The notes under the pieces were generated by a model. It was not told the origin of the DNA. It was given only the letters and a program-made list of their open reading frames with translations, and searched no databases. A stretch of 64,000 nt of DNA from positions 181,226 through 245,225 of the forward strand of contig NZ_FUYL01000007.1 in assembly GCF_900167935.1 (NCBI RefSeq), written 5' to 3'. Position numbers and translations under genes: made by a program. Source of the DNA: Maribacter arcticus (GTDB taxonomy: Bacteria > Bacteroidota > Bacteroidia > Flavobacteriales > Flavobacteriaceae). This document shows, piece by piece, positions 28,981 to 37,810 of this stretch (the stretch's first letter is position 1; each line of letters opens with the position of its first letter).

Positions 28981-29700
28981 TCAAGTTAATGGTAATGCCG
29001 CAAACCATTCGGCGAACGCCTGCCATGGTGGTATTCGAATCTGAAATACGAGTATGGAGTGTACAAAAACATACAGAGCAAGGGCAAACGGGAACACCCA
29101 CCTACCTGTTTTTTGCTTTCGCTCTGCGACAATCAAAGCAAATAGCAATCCATAAAGAATGACTAATGTGATAATATATCCGCTTAGAGCAAAACCTTCA
29201 TTCGGAAAAAATGTGTAGAGGATTAAACGAACCAATGCCGGTTCTATTAATACGATTCCTGCGACTATCATTCCCCGTGCATGAATGGTCATGGTATGTC
29301 TATATTTTATGGCAATTCCATATCCGAATGAAAAAATCAAAAGGTCTTTTGCAGGAACCCATAGTTCTAGACCCAAGTTTTCTTGAGGGCCTCGTAGTGT
29401 GCTATGGGCCAGTAGGATAATCGAAATAAAAAGAAGCGGAACAAGGATGTACGATAGTTTTCCAATTTTTTTATGAAGTTCAAATTTCTTTTGAAAAATC
29501 AGAATAGGTTGGGCTATCAGCATAAAAATCCAAAGTACTGCAAAGAAAACATGGAAATGAAAATAGAACGTAAAATCGGCGGTACCATCAAAAAACTTGG
29601 CAAAATAGGAAGGCCAAAATCCGGCCATGGCAAGTAGAAAAAGACCTATAAAATAATAACCACTCTTTTCAAAAGCTACTGCTCGTTTTCTTGTTTTCAT
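28981..29700 (-). CDS. Multi-pass membrane protein, probable seven helices
   Basis: A 239-residue hydrophobic protein with about seven membrane helices (GYYFIGLFLLAMAGFWP, FHFHVFFAVLWIFMLIAQPI, LSYILVPLLFISIILLA and others). Histidines in or next to helices (FYFHFHVFF, FELHKKIG, RHTMTIHARG) recall haem- or metal-binding membrane families such as DUF2306-like proteins, but I cannot assign one. It is the first gene, 40 bp upstream, of the dioxygenase / RidA / O-methyltransferase run. Confidence 0.75.
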   Translation of the reverse strand: MKTRKRAVAFEKSGYYFIGLFLLAMAGFWPSYFAKFFDGTADFTFYFHFHVFFAVLWIFMLIAQPILIFQKKFELHKKIGKLSYILVPLLFISIILLAHSTLRGPQENLGLELWVPAKDLLIFSFGYGIAIKYRHTMTIHARGMIVAGIVLIEPALVRLILYTFFPNEGFALSGYIITLVILYGLLFALIVAERKQKTGRWVFPFALALYVFVHSILVFQIRIPPWQAFAEWFAALPLT

Positions 29701-29823
29701 GGTTTGGATGGCGTCTTTGAAATTAATTGAATGTCAGAATTTTATGATTAGAATTTTATTCGGTGTTATTCGGTCGAAACAGGCTGCCCAAGACCATTTT
29801 GGTTTGTTTTAAGTGGTTGTTGA

Positions 29824-29907
29824 TTATTTATTTGCCGCATCTGCCAATTGCTTGGTGTCTACATACTGCTGAAATGCCACTACTTTCCCATTTTTTAATC
29901 TAATAAA
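29824..29907 (-). pseudogene. C-terminal remnant of an NTF2/SnoaL-like protein
   Basis: Twenty-seven codons before a TAA read FIRLKNGKVVAFQQYVDTK and then QLADAANK. This closely resembles the usual C-terminus of SnoaL-like ketosteroid-isomerase-fold proteins. An in-frame TGA lies immediately upstream and no N-terminal part could be found, so it is a decayed fragment. Intact NTF2-like genes lie at 30179 and 32017. Confidence 0.55.
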
Positions 29908-29947
29908 TCAATTACGCTGGACTTTCATCTTTCTTGAATGCTTTAAA

Positions 29948-30047
29948 AACAGGCAGACTTTATTTATCAATAGTTTATTTTCAATAACACTAAAAATTGA
30001 AACTCAACTATTGACAAATAGATTCCCCCGAGTTAGGTCTGCCTGTT
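29948..30047. repeat. 100-nt nested inverted repeat
   Basis: Three nested arm pairs share one centre: AACAGGCAGAC / GTCTGCCTGTT (29948-29958 and 30037-30047, perfect), a 15-bp pair with one mismatch (29961-29975 and 30006-30020) and TTTCAAT / ATTGAAA (29979-29985 and 29996-30002). A 16-nt unpaired insert is on the right arm. T-rich tracts follow both ends, so it could act as a bidirectional terminator, a structured RNA or a small palindromic mobile sequence. Confidence 0.5.
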
Positions 30048-30092
30048 ATTATTTTTTGTTTTTATTCATCAGTTTTTACCAGTAGCAGACCA

Positions 30093-30107
30093 ATAGGTAA
30101 TACCTAT
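30093..30107. promoter_or_regulatory. 15-bp palindrome downstream of the NTF2-like gene
   Basis: ATAGGTAATACCTAT is a perfect 7+1+7 palindrome. AGCAG / CTGCT arms nearby could lengthen it with a bulge. It lies 72 bp beyond the stop at 30179 on the minus strand and may be a terminator hairpin or an operator. Confidence 0.3.
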
Positions 30108-30178
30108 ACTGCTGCAAGTGGAAATTTATGTTAGGTAGGCTTAAGTTTTATTGTTTATAAAAGTTAGGGTAGTTTAAG

Positions 30179-30700
30179 TTATTCAGTGGGTGGTGTTAAC
30201 GTATACCCTTGTTTTGTCAATAAATTGATATAATCTAAATAATAACGCATGGTCGTAATTTTACCGTCGACTACTAACGAAGCAATATGGTAAGGTACGG
30301 GTGTTATAATTCCGGTTTTGTTATTCTTAAGGTTATTTACGCCCCATGTAAGCAACCATTCTCCTTCGTTCCAATTATTTTCAACCTTTACAGGTAAATA
30401 CAGGTCATTAGAAATATTATGTTTATAATTGGCAAGGCTATTGACCCAGTATGCCTTGTGTTGCGTTGTATTTAAAGAGTCTAAGCCACCACCAAGACCA
30501 TAGACCATTGCATCGTTGTTCATTAAGGCCGCTATACCTTCGACATCCGCATTTTGTAATGCTGTCACGTACTTTTTTAGTGTTTCTGTAGCAGTTTTTC
30601 CGTTGTCAAAATCTAAGGTCACTCTAGACTCTTGCGCCTTACTTAATGTTACGCCAAACATTAGGATGACAAAAAGAAATGTAATTTTTAATCTTTTCAT
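30179..30700 (-). CDS. Exported NTF2-like (SnoaL/DUF4440-type) protein
   Basis: A 173-residue protein with a signal peptide (KITFLFVILMFGVTLSKAQ). The mature part has the NTF2-like cone-fold pattern (TLKKYVTALQNADVEGIAAL then MNNDAMVYGLGGG, and later NEGEWLLTWGVNNLKN and VDGKITTMRYYLDYINLL). Such domains bind or isomerise small hydrophobic molecules, or serve as ligand-binding folds. No specific catalytic residues can be assigned. It stands alone between two long gaps. Confidence 0.8.
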   Translation of the reverse strand: MKRLKITFLFVILMFGVTLSKAQESRVTLDFDNGKTATETLKKYVTALQNADVEGIAALMNNDAMVYGLGGGLDSLNTTQHKAYWVNSLANYKHNISNDLYLPVKVENNWNEGEWLLTWGVNNLKNNKTGIITPVPYHIASLVVDGKITTMRYYLDYINLLTKQGYTLTPPTE

Positions 30701-31245
30701 AATTTCTTGATTTACTGATTAATAATACTTTTGATATTTTAAGCGGAGGAGCTATCTTAAAGAAATCAATATTCTATTTTAAATACAATGTATTTTGGAC
30801 GGATGAGATTTAAAACTATCCGAAACCCCATATTTATTTATCAAGGATTTTTTAGAAGTAGAAAATGGTTTGAAATTAACGAGGCAATTGGTAATGTTAT
30901 AAAGCCTGAGGCTATTGCAATATTTCTTACTAAAGACTTTTATTTAAGTAGTAGCTTTTAAGCAAATTCAAGATGGCAATAAGTGAATTTCACCAATAGT
31001 GTGATGTTGATGATGAATGAAGGATAGATAATTGTAATTATTGATGAGGAGGTTTTACTTCAATACACTTCAGTGTTAGAGGCACCTGCAAATCTTATCT
31101 TTTGAAATTAGTTTGCGGTAATTGTATCAACACTGAAAATACGAGTACACCTCAGATAGGCAATAGTATTTCAACAATAGTAACATTAAGAGTTCAATTG
31201 AATTAATCTATAATTGTCTTTGGATTTCGATGAGCGTTAATCGAT
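30701..31245. other. 545-bp gap with a structured segment and a doubtful small frame
   Basis: No recognised gene. A 57-codon frame on the plus strand (30788-30961, MYFGRMRFKTIRNPIFIYQG...) has no ribosome-binding site or recognised similarity. At 31069-31137 a nested inverted repeat is seen: TTCAGTGTT / AACACTGAA outside and GCAAA / TTTGC inside. Confidence 0.5.
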
Positions 31246-31941
31246 TTATGATACTATAGTATTTGGCAGCTGTACTTCTTCGATAGCTCCATCGTTCTTC
31301 ACGTGTACATAATAAGAGTGATTCTCATCATCTAGCGAAATAGAGGTATACACTTCCTCATTAATGAAATGAATGGCAGAGCGGTCATCACAGGCATACC
31401 CATCACTAAGCTGACCAGAAATTATATTGTTATGGTACAGTGGTCTTCTAGATTTTTCGGAGTTGTAATGCGGACAATGACTTTTGTCGATAAATTTCAT
31501 TCCCTCTACAATACTTAATTCTTTTGGTCTAGAATCTGTGGTGCCACCATTGAACCAACAAAGGGAACCAGCACTACCACCGCCCATAACTACACCGTTA
31601 TTATATGCTTTTTTAAGCGCAGCATCAATGCTTTGAGCTTTCCATATAGCCAACATGTTTAGGGTGTTACCACCTCCGACAACAATAGCATCCATTTTTG
31701 AAATGACCTCATCGAACGATTCCTTTTGGTCATAAGAATTTATCCAAACGCTAATAACATGCGGTACCACATTTATTTGGGCACAAACTTCATAAAAAGA
31801 GTCGATATAATCTTGGTCTTCACCACTGGCGGTAGGTATAAAACACAGGTTGGGTTTGTTTTTACCTGTAACTTCTGCCATGTATTTTAAAAAAGGGACA
31901 GTATGTCTTCCACTACCATAAATTAAAAGTTGTCTTTTCAT
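31246..31941 (-). CDS. Peptidase E-like (family S51) protein
   Basis: A 231-residue cytosolic protein of the S51 / class I glutamine-amidotransferase-like fold. It has the opening QLLIYGSGRHTVPFLKYM, the nucleophile elbow VMGGGSAGSLCWF with the probable catalytic Ser, and GGGNTLNMLAIWK, and SHCPHYNSEKSRRP. Peptidase E cleaves Asp-X dipeptides. This protein is closer to the broader YgaJ-type branch, so the peptidase activity is probable rather than certain. Confidence 0.85.
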   Translation of the reverse strand: MKRQLLIYGSGRHTVPFLKYMAEVTGKNKPNLCFIPTASGEDQDYIDSFYEVCAQINVVPHVISVWINSYDQKESFDEVISKMDAIVVGGGNTLNMLAIWKAQSIDAALKKAYNNGVVMGGGSAGSLCWFNGGTTDSRPKELSIVEGMKFIDKSHCPHYNSEKSRRPLYHNNIISGQLSDGYACDDRSAIHFINEEVYTSISLDDENHSYYVHVKNDGAIEEVQLPNTIVS

Positions 31942-32016
31942 AAAGACAAATTAATTCATTCTAAAATTAAATAGAAAGGTATAGAACTATTATTTTTTTT
32001 TGAATAGACTTATTTT

Positions 32017-32553
32017 TCATTCCATAATGGGGGAGGATATCGAATAGCCCCATTCCTTTAATAGGCCCAAATTATCAAAGACAACAGACTCATGAACAAT
32101 ATGTGCCTCATCATCAAAAGTTAGAATGCTCATACCCACGGTATGACCAATTTTTCCGGTAGGGGGTATGTCTCCAAACATTCCTGTGTTGGTTCCTGTT
32201 CCAATCCAGTTAACATACGTTCTGTTTCCAATAACATTTATTTCTTTGTCAACCATTTTGAAATCTGGCATTGCCCTATGCCAAAACTGCATCGATTCGA
32301 AAAGCTCGCTCTGATTTGCCGATAGTATTTCGCCATTTACATTACGTACCAATTTATTGGAGGTAATCATCTTAAGCAAAACAGTATCATTATCACTCCA
32401 TGCACTTAAATAGGTTTTTGTAGTCTTTTTTAAAGATGTTTCTGAAGTGCTGATTTTGGATAAACCCTCCTTAGTTTCAAGGGAATTTGTATCCTTACAT
32501 GAAAAGAATAAAGATACTAGTATTGCGAACAAGTTGAATTTAAGTTTTTCCAT
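32017..32553 (-). CDS. SnoaL-like ester cyclase-type lipoprotein
   Basis: A 178-residue protein with a lipoprotein signal (AILVSLFFSC, Cys19). The SnoaL-like fold is indicated by TTKTYLSAWSDNDTVLLKMI, ESMQFWHRAMPDFKMVDKEI, RTYVNWIGTGTNTGMFGDIP and a C-terminal FDNLGLLKEWGY. Members of this family include polyketide cyclases and many uncharacterised exported proteins. It is transcribed away from the kinase gene at 32741, with 187 bp between their starts. Confidence 0.82.
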   Translation of the reverse strand: MEKLKFNLFAILVSLFFSCKDTNSLETKEGLSKISTSETSLKKTTKTYLSAWSDNDTVLLKMITSNKLVRNVNGEILSANQSELFESMQFWHRAMPDFKMVDKEINVIGNRTYVNWIGTGTNTGMFGDIPPTGKIGHTVGMSILTFDDEAHIVHESVVFDNLGLLKEWGYSISSPIME

Positions 32554-32740
32554 GATGAACTTTTTCCAAAAACTTCATTATTTTAAAGGAAAGAATAAAC
32601 AATTGAATTAAAAGGGGATAATGGATAAGTAGTATCATATCTTGTCCGAACAAGCTAATTTATTGATCGAGAGGTTACTGCCTAGAATGTTGTACATTTA
32701 TTGAAAGCTCATTTTCCCTCAATGAGAATCAACCTGCAAT

Positions 32741-34699
32741 ATGAGTGCCTTATATCAAAAAATTGGATACACTTTTATTCTGTCTTTTTTGGGACTAAGC
32801 TATAGCTATGGTCAATTAGTTGACTTGAATAGTGACCATCCTTATAAAAAGGTTTTTGTAGAAACCGATAACTTTGGTGCTTCCTATTTAGAAATTTTAG
32901 AGCAAGGTTTTAATCAGGTTAAAACAGATTCGGTTAAACTCTCCATACTCAATGACTTGGCGTATTACTGGCATACCAGAAATTTAAACACGGCCATGGA
33001 CTTTACTAAAAAGGGTCTGGAATTTTCCTCTTTAAAAAATGAATCTGTCTGGCATGGAAGGTTTCAAATTACCCAAGGTGCCATTCTTTTGCGAATGGAA
33101 AAACTCGATAGTGCCCAAAACTTATTAGAATTGGCAAAAACTAAGGTTTATCAATCTGACCTTCCTTTTTTAAACACGCAGTTAGGCTATGTATATGAAC
33201 GTAGGGGGCAACTAGATAAAGCCGCGGACTTTGCACTAAAATCACTTGACTTAGGTGAAAAGCTAAACGATAAAAAGGCCATGGCCATGGCTTATAGTGA
33301 TTTAAGTAATCTTTTTTGGAAACAGGCAAAATTTGAATCGGGGGTAGAATATGGTCTTCGTTCCTTAAAATTATTTGAAGCTTGGGGTATTACAGATCTC
33401 GATTATGACTTTACACTTTATGTAGTTGGCAACAATTATTTGGCTTTGAAGGACTACGAAAAGGCTAGAAAATATTATGAACACTCCATTATCATTGGTG
33501 AGCGTTATGGGTTTTACAATAATTTGAGTGATGTCTATATATCATTGGTAGATCTATATACCTATTTAGGTGATTTTGAAAATGCTATGGAAGCTGGCCG
33601 AAACGCTGTTAAATATGCCGAGCTTTTGGAAAATAACTTCATGATTATGCGCTCTTGGCTTGCCATTGGAAAAATGCAAAATAAGAGGGGAAACTGTGCA
33701 GAAGCAATTGAGGGGCTCAGAAAATCGATAAATGTTGCAACTAATGATTTTGGAGATGCCTATTATTTGAGCGACGCGTACAATCAATTAGGGCGGGCTT
33801 ATGCTAAAAATAACGATTATAAAAATGCCTATAGTGCATTTTCTGTATATGATTCACTAAAAAATGAAGTTTTTACCGCCGAGGCCGATCATCGTATTTC
33901 ACAGTTAAGAACAGAATTTGACGTTGCACAAAAAGAAAGCACTATAATGTTGCAACAAACACAGATAAGAAAGCAGCAGACTCGTCAACATCTTATTATC
34001 ATAATTACGATTTTGTTATTATTGTTGCTCCTTTTGGCTTATAAAGCCATTTCGAACAATATTAAAAAGAACAAACTATTACAAAAGAAAAATGCTGAAA
34101 AGGAATTCTTATTGAAAGAAATACACCATCGGGTAAAGAACAATCTTGAAATTGTTTCTAGCTTATTATCCCTTCAGGCGGCACGAATTGTAGACCCTAA
34201 TATTTTGGAAGCTATGGAGCAGAGTCAGCATCGTGTTCATAGTATGGGTATGATACATCAAAAATTATACTTAGGTGAAAAACTATCTACGGTAGAAATG
34301 AAAGATTATTTTATTAATCTAACTGATTATATAATTGATTCTTATGGCAAGAATTCTCAGGTGACGGTCGATATAGTAATGGACGAACTTGAACTTGATG
34401 TTGATATGGCTATACCTATAGGTCTTATAGTTAATGAGTTGATTACTAATTCGTTGAAGTATGCCTTTCCTGAAGAAAGGAAAGGAAATATTCATTTAGC
34501 CTTAAAATTAAAAGGTGACTTACTAGTATTGGAGGTCAATGATAATGGTATTGGTATGCAATCTGAAAAACCGGTTGGTACTGGTTTTGGAACACATTTG
34601 GTAGATTTGCTGGTAAAACAATTAGATGGAAGAATGATTTTGGTAACGAATCATGGTACATCAGTAAGCATAGAATTTCAAAATATAAACGCTGCCTAA
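32741..34699 (+). CDS. TPR-containing HisKA_2-type sensor histidine kinase
   Basis: A 652-residue kinase. A signal-like N-terminus (IGYTFILSFLGLSYSYGQ) is followed by tetratricopeptide repeats over about 60-400 (KYYEHSIIIGERYGFYNNLS and others), a membrane helix at about 418-436 (IITILLLLLLLLAYKAI), and a HisKA_2 dimerisation domain with phospho-acceptor near His462 (LKEIHHRVKNNLEIVSSLLS). The HATPase has VNELITNSLKYAFPE, DNGIGM and GTGFGTHLV. It overlaps the LytTR regulator start by one base (TAATG), so it is its cognate kinase. This TPR / HisKA_2 / LytTR arrangement is common in Flavobacteriia. Confidence 0.93.
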   Translation: MSALYQKIGYTFILSFLGLSYSYGQLVDLNSDHPYKKVFVETDNFGASYLEILEQGFNQVKTDSVKLSILNDLAYYWHTRNLNTAMDFTKKGLEFSSLKNESVWHGRFQITQGAILLRMEKLDSAQNLLELAKTKVYQSDLPFLNTQLGYVYERRGQLDKAADFALKSLDLGEKLNDKKAMAMAYSDLSNLFWKQAKFESGVEYGLRSLKLFEAWGITDLDYDFTLYVVGNNYLALKDYEKARKYYEHSIIIGERYGFYNNLSDVYISLVDLYTYLGDFENAMEAGRNAVKYAELLENNFMIMRSWLAIGKMQNKRGNCAEAIEGLRKSINVATNDFGDAYYLSDAYNQLGRAYAKNNDYKNAYSAFSVYDSLKNEVFTAEADHRISQLRTEFDVAQKESTIMLQQTQIRKQQTRQHLIIIITILLLLLLLLAYKAISNNIKKNKLLQKKNAEKEFLLKEIHHRVKNNLEIVSSLLSLQAARIVDPNILEAMEQSQHRVHSMGMIHQKLYLGEKLSTVEMKDYFINLTDYIIDSYGKNSQVTVDIVMDELELDVDMAIPIGLIVNELITNSLKYAFPEERKGNIHLALKLKGDLLVLEVNDNGIGMQSEKPVGTGFGTHLVDLLVKQLDGRMILVTNHGTSVSIEFQNINAA

Positions 34700-35433
34700 T
34701 GGAGAATGAGAAGGTTAGTATATTAATCGTTGAAGATGATATGATCATTGCGGCGAACTTGTCTATTCAGTTAACCAGTCTTGGTTATGAAGTTGCAGGC
34801 ATTTTACCTAGAGGTGAAGAAGCCATTATGCATGTAAGAGAGCATTCTCCTCAGTTATTGCTTATGGACATCAACCTAAAAGGTGCACTTAGTGGTATTG
34901 ATACAGCCAAAGCCATTAAAAAATATATAGATATTCCTATAATATACCTTACTGCAAATAGTGACGACGCTACTTTTGATAAGGCCAAGGAAACCCATCC
35001 AAAGGCCTTCATTACAAAACCCTTTAATAAATTAAGTTTACAACGTACCATCGCTTTGGTGGTAGAAGAAATGAAGGAAGGGAACAACTCCAATCAAAAT
35101 ACCCAACATATAGAAATACTCGAAGACCGAATTTTTGTACGTCATAATGGAAGGATGGAGAAATTACTTTTAGAAGACATACTCTACATAGAGGCTGATC
35201 GTAATTATTGTATTTTAATTACACCAAAAATCAAGCATATACTTACATGTACACTTAAGGTAATGGAAGAAAAGCTACCAAAATCTAGCTTTATTCGAGT
35301 GCACCGTTCCTTTATTATTAATATCTCCAAATTGGACGTTTTGGGCGATGGTCATTTAGAAATCGGAAGAAAAGTGATTCCCATCGGAAAATCACATAAA
35401 GAACTTCTATTGAATCGAATACAGACGATTTAA
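34699..35433 (+). CDS. LytTR-family response regulator
   Basis: A 244-residue regulator. The receiver spans 1-125, with acidic pocket VEDD, acceptor Asp57 (LLLMDINLKG), ITKPFN with the conserved Lys. A LytTR DNA-binding domain is at about 140-244 (LLEDILYIEADRNYCILITP, FIRVHRSFIINISKLD). It starts within the stop codon of the kinase gene. Targets are unknown. The secreted-protein gene 163 bp downstream is a natural candidate. Confidence 0.94.
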   Translation: MENEKVSILIVEDDMIIAANLSIQLTSLGYEVAGILPRGEEAIMHVREHSPQLLLMDINLKGALSGIDTAKAIKKYIDIPIIYLTANSDDATFDKAKETHPKAFITKPFNKLSLQRTIALVVEEMKEGNNSNQNTQHIEILEDRIFVRHNGRMEKLLLEDILYIEADRNYCILITPKIKHILTCTLKVMEEKLPKSSFIRVHRSFIINISKLDVLGDGHLEIGRKVIPIGKSHKELLLNRIQTI

Positions 35434-35596
35434 CTTTTGTACTCACTCGAAAAATCTCCTCGATAATTTTAAGTACCCCTTAGGAAACTTTTAGCATAAG
35501 TTCGTCCTGTTATTTATATCAACAGGTATAAAAACTGCTATTATTATAAATGGGTTCATGATAACCAAATATAATTAACCGCTAAAATATAAGGAT

Positions 35597-36391
35597 ATGA
35601 AAAAAGTAGTTCTATTTATCGCATTAACACTATTTGGTCTTACGATCAAAGCACAGGAAGAATTATATCTCGTTTTTGAATTTATGAAAGTCGATAACGA
35701 GCAAATGGTAGCCTACGATGAGACTGAAACATTCTGGGAAAAAATTCAACAACAACGGGTAAAATCAGGAGATATTATTGGATGGGATTTATGGTCTTTA
35801 CAACCAGGAGGAGAAATGCAAGATTTTCAATACTTAACGGTGTCATTGTATAACGATCCCGTAAAAATGATGGATGGTAGTAGTTGGGAAAACTTATGGG
35901 AAAGGGCTAAGGCAGCCTACCCTAATATGACTGAAGAAGATATTACCACTAAAATAAACGGTTCGGCAAAAACTAGGGATTTGGCCGTACGAATCTTTGC
36001 TCATGAAATTGCAACAACAACGGGTTCATCTCCAAATAAAATGGTGTTAGGCACAGTTGCCCAAATAGATATGATGAAAGTAGCCCTTGAGCATTATAAT
36101 ACCTATGAAAATGCTGAGGAAAAGGTTTTTCAGCCTTTACATCAAAAAGCAGTTGATTCAGGAGAGAAGATAAGTTGGGGATTGATTAGATTCATAAACC
36201 CTATCGGAAGCGACACCTATGCTTCGCATATGACAGTAAGTATGTTTAAAGATTATAAACAAGCTTTAAATCAAAATATCAACTTCAATGAAGGAGCAAC
36301 TCCTGCAAAAACCAAGTTAATGCAAGAAGGGGTAGCTGCAAGAGATATGAAATATGTTTATTTAGCCCAATTGATTAAAATGGCACGTTAA
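35597..36391 (+). CDS. Secreted protein with internally duplicated domain
   Basis: A 264-residue protein with a signal peptide (KKVVLFIALTLFGLTIKAQ). The mature part is two related halves (about 20-140 and 148-264): VKSGDIIGWDLWSLQPGG ... LTVSLYND aligns with VDSGEKISWGLIRFINPIG ... MTVSMFKD, and TRDLAVRIFAHEI with ARDMKYVYLAQLI. Each half looks like a ferredoxin-like alpha/beta domain. Function unknown. It lies just after the LytTR two-component pair and ends before a strong terminator. Confidence 0.8.
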   Translation: MKKVVLFIALTLFGLTIKAQEELYLVFEFMKVDNEQMVAYDETETFWEKIQQQRVKSGDIIGWDLWSLQPGGEMQDFQYLTVSLYNDPVKMMDGSSWENLWERAKAAYPNMTEEDITTKINGSAKTRDLAVRIFAHEIATTTGSSPNKMVLGTVAQIDMMKVALEHYNTYENAEEKVFQPLHQKAVDSGEKISWGLIRFINPIGSDTYASHMTVSMFKDYKQALNQNINFNEGATPAKTKLMQEGVAARDMKYVYLAQLIKMAR

Positions 36392-36432
36392 TAAAAGAGA
36401 TTCGATATTATGTGTTTATAATTGTTTTAGCT

Positions 36433-36470
36433 AAAAAAAACCCCCATGATTATAGTCATGGGGGTTTTTT
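36433..36470. terminator. Bidirectional rho-independent terminator
   Basis: A perfect 9-bp stem CCCCCATGA / TCATGGGGG (36441-36449 and 36456-36464) with a 6-nt loop is flanked by eight A on the left and six T on the right. It sits between convergent genes ending at 36391 (+) and 36494 (-) and serves both. Confidence 0.93.
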
Positions 36471-36493
36471 ATTTAGAAAATTTTCAAATTAAA

Positions 36494-37786
36494 CTAGTCT
36501 CTACTACTAGAGTCGTTTCTCTTTTTTGGTCTGCTTGTATTCCTGTTATTTTTTCCACGGAAGTTGTTACCACCAGGTCTGTTTTTATTGCCAGATTTTC
36601 CTGGTCCTCTAGGGCTACGTGGTGGTCTGTCATCTTTCTCTTCAGGGGTGTCGTCCATAAAAGGATGCGCTCCTAAACGAGGTACTTCTTGTTTAATTAG
36701 TTTTTCAATATCGCGTAGGTATGGTTTTTCTTCTCTATCACAGAAAGAAAGCGCGGTACCACTAGCACTAGCACGACCTGTTCTACCAATTCGGTGCACA
36801 TACGTTTCAGAAACATTAGGTAGGTCATAATTCACCACCAATGCTAATTCTTCAACATCAATACCTCTTGCGGCGATATCAGTAGCGACCAATACTTTTA
36901 GTTTACCATCTTTAAAATCACCCAATGCCTTTTGTCTTGCAGTTTGCGATTTATTACCGTGAATAGCTGCAGAACGAATATCAGCTTGCTCCAATTTCTT
37001 TACAATCTTATTAGCACCATGTTTTGTACGTGAAAATACCAATACAGAAGCTTGTGGTTGTTGTTCTAATAAATGCACCAGCAACTTAGGTTTGTTTCCT
37101 TTACTTACAAAGTATACACCTTGTTCTACTTTCTCTGCGGTAGCTTGTTCTGGTTTAATGGTAACGCGTTCGAAATCGCCTAACATCTTGCGAGAAAGCT
37201 CTACGATATCTTTTGGCATGGTAGCAGAAAAGAAAAGTGACTGTCTTTTTGGAGGAAGTTTTGCAATGATTTTTTTAATATCATGTATGAAACCCATGTC
37301 TAGCATTTGGTCGGCTTCATCTAAAACAACATGTTCTAAATCTCTAAAGGATATAAAACCTTGGTTCATTAAATCTAATAAACGACCAGGGGTAGCAATA
37401 ATGATATCTACACCACCTCTTAATGCGCTAACTTGTTTACCTTGTTTAACTCCGCCAAAAATAACGGTATTACGAAGTCCTGTATGCTTACCATATGCAG
37501 TAAAACTTTCACCAATTTGAATGGCAAGTTCACGGGTAGGCGTAACGACCAATGCTTTTACTTTTCTTTTTGTTTGACTTAAACTTATTCCTTCATACAG
37601 ATGATGAAGAATTGGAATACCAAAGGCAGCTGTTTTTCCTGTACCTGTTTGTGCAACACCTAAAAGGTCTTTGCCCTTAAGTAATATTGGAATAGATTGT
37701 TCTTGAATTGGAGTAGGGTGAGTATAACCTTCAGCTTCTAAGGCTTTTAGGATAGGTTCGGCAATGCCGAGTTCTTTAAATGTCAT
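36494..37786 (-). CDS. rhlE: RhlE-type DEAD-box RNA helicase
   Basis: A 430-residue helicase if started at the ATG at 37786 (MTFKELGIAEPILKALEAEG). That start is chosen because a TACCTTTG promoter box lies just upstream at 37803-37810, so a longer reading would begin before transcription. Motifs are complete: AQTGTGKTAAF, PTRELA, TPGRLLDL, DEADQMLDMGF, SATMP, ATDIAARGIDV and HRIGRTGRA. The C-terminal tail is basic and Gly/Asn/Arg-rich (GPGKSGNKNRPGGNNFRGKN). Acts in RNA remodelling, probably ribosome assembly, RNA decay or cold growth. Confidence 0.95.
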   Translation of the reverse strand: MTFKELGIAEPILKALEAEGYTHPTPIQEQSIPILLKGKDLLGVAQTGTGKTAAFGIPILHHLYEGISLSQTKRKVKALVVTPTRELAIQIGESFTAYGKHTGLRNTVIFGGVKQGKQVSALRGGVDIIIATPGRLLDLMNQGFISFRDLEHVVLDEADQMLDMGFIHDIKKIIAKLPPKRQSLFFSATMPKDIVELSRKMLGDFERVTIKPEQATAEKVEQGVYFVSKGNKPKLLVHLLEQQPQASVLVFSRTKHGANKIVKKLEQADIRSAAIHGNKSQTARQKALGDFKDGKLKVLVATDIAARGIDVEELALVVNYDLPNVSETYVHRIGRTGRASASGTALSFCDREEKPYLRDIEKLIKQEVPRLGAHPFMDDTPEEKDDRPPRSPRGPGKSGNKNRPGGNNFRGKNNRNTSRPKKRNDSSSRD

Positions 37787-37802
37787 AATTTTTAATAAGC
37801 TG

Positions 37803-37810
37803 CAAAGGTA
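37803..37810 (-). promoter_or_regulatory. -7 box of the helicase promoter
   Basis: On the minus strand TACCTTTG matches the Bacteroidota -7 consensus TAnnTTTG and is followed by GCAGC, 16 bp before the ATG at 37786. No clear -33 TTG was found at the usual spacing. It supports the downstream start. Confidence 0.6.

Noticed and set aside
30788..30961. A 57-codon plus-strand frame in the 30.7-31.2 kb gap
   Set aside because: No ribosome-binding site, no recognised similarity, and isolated in a gap with structured noncoding sequence.
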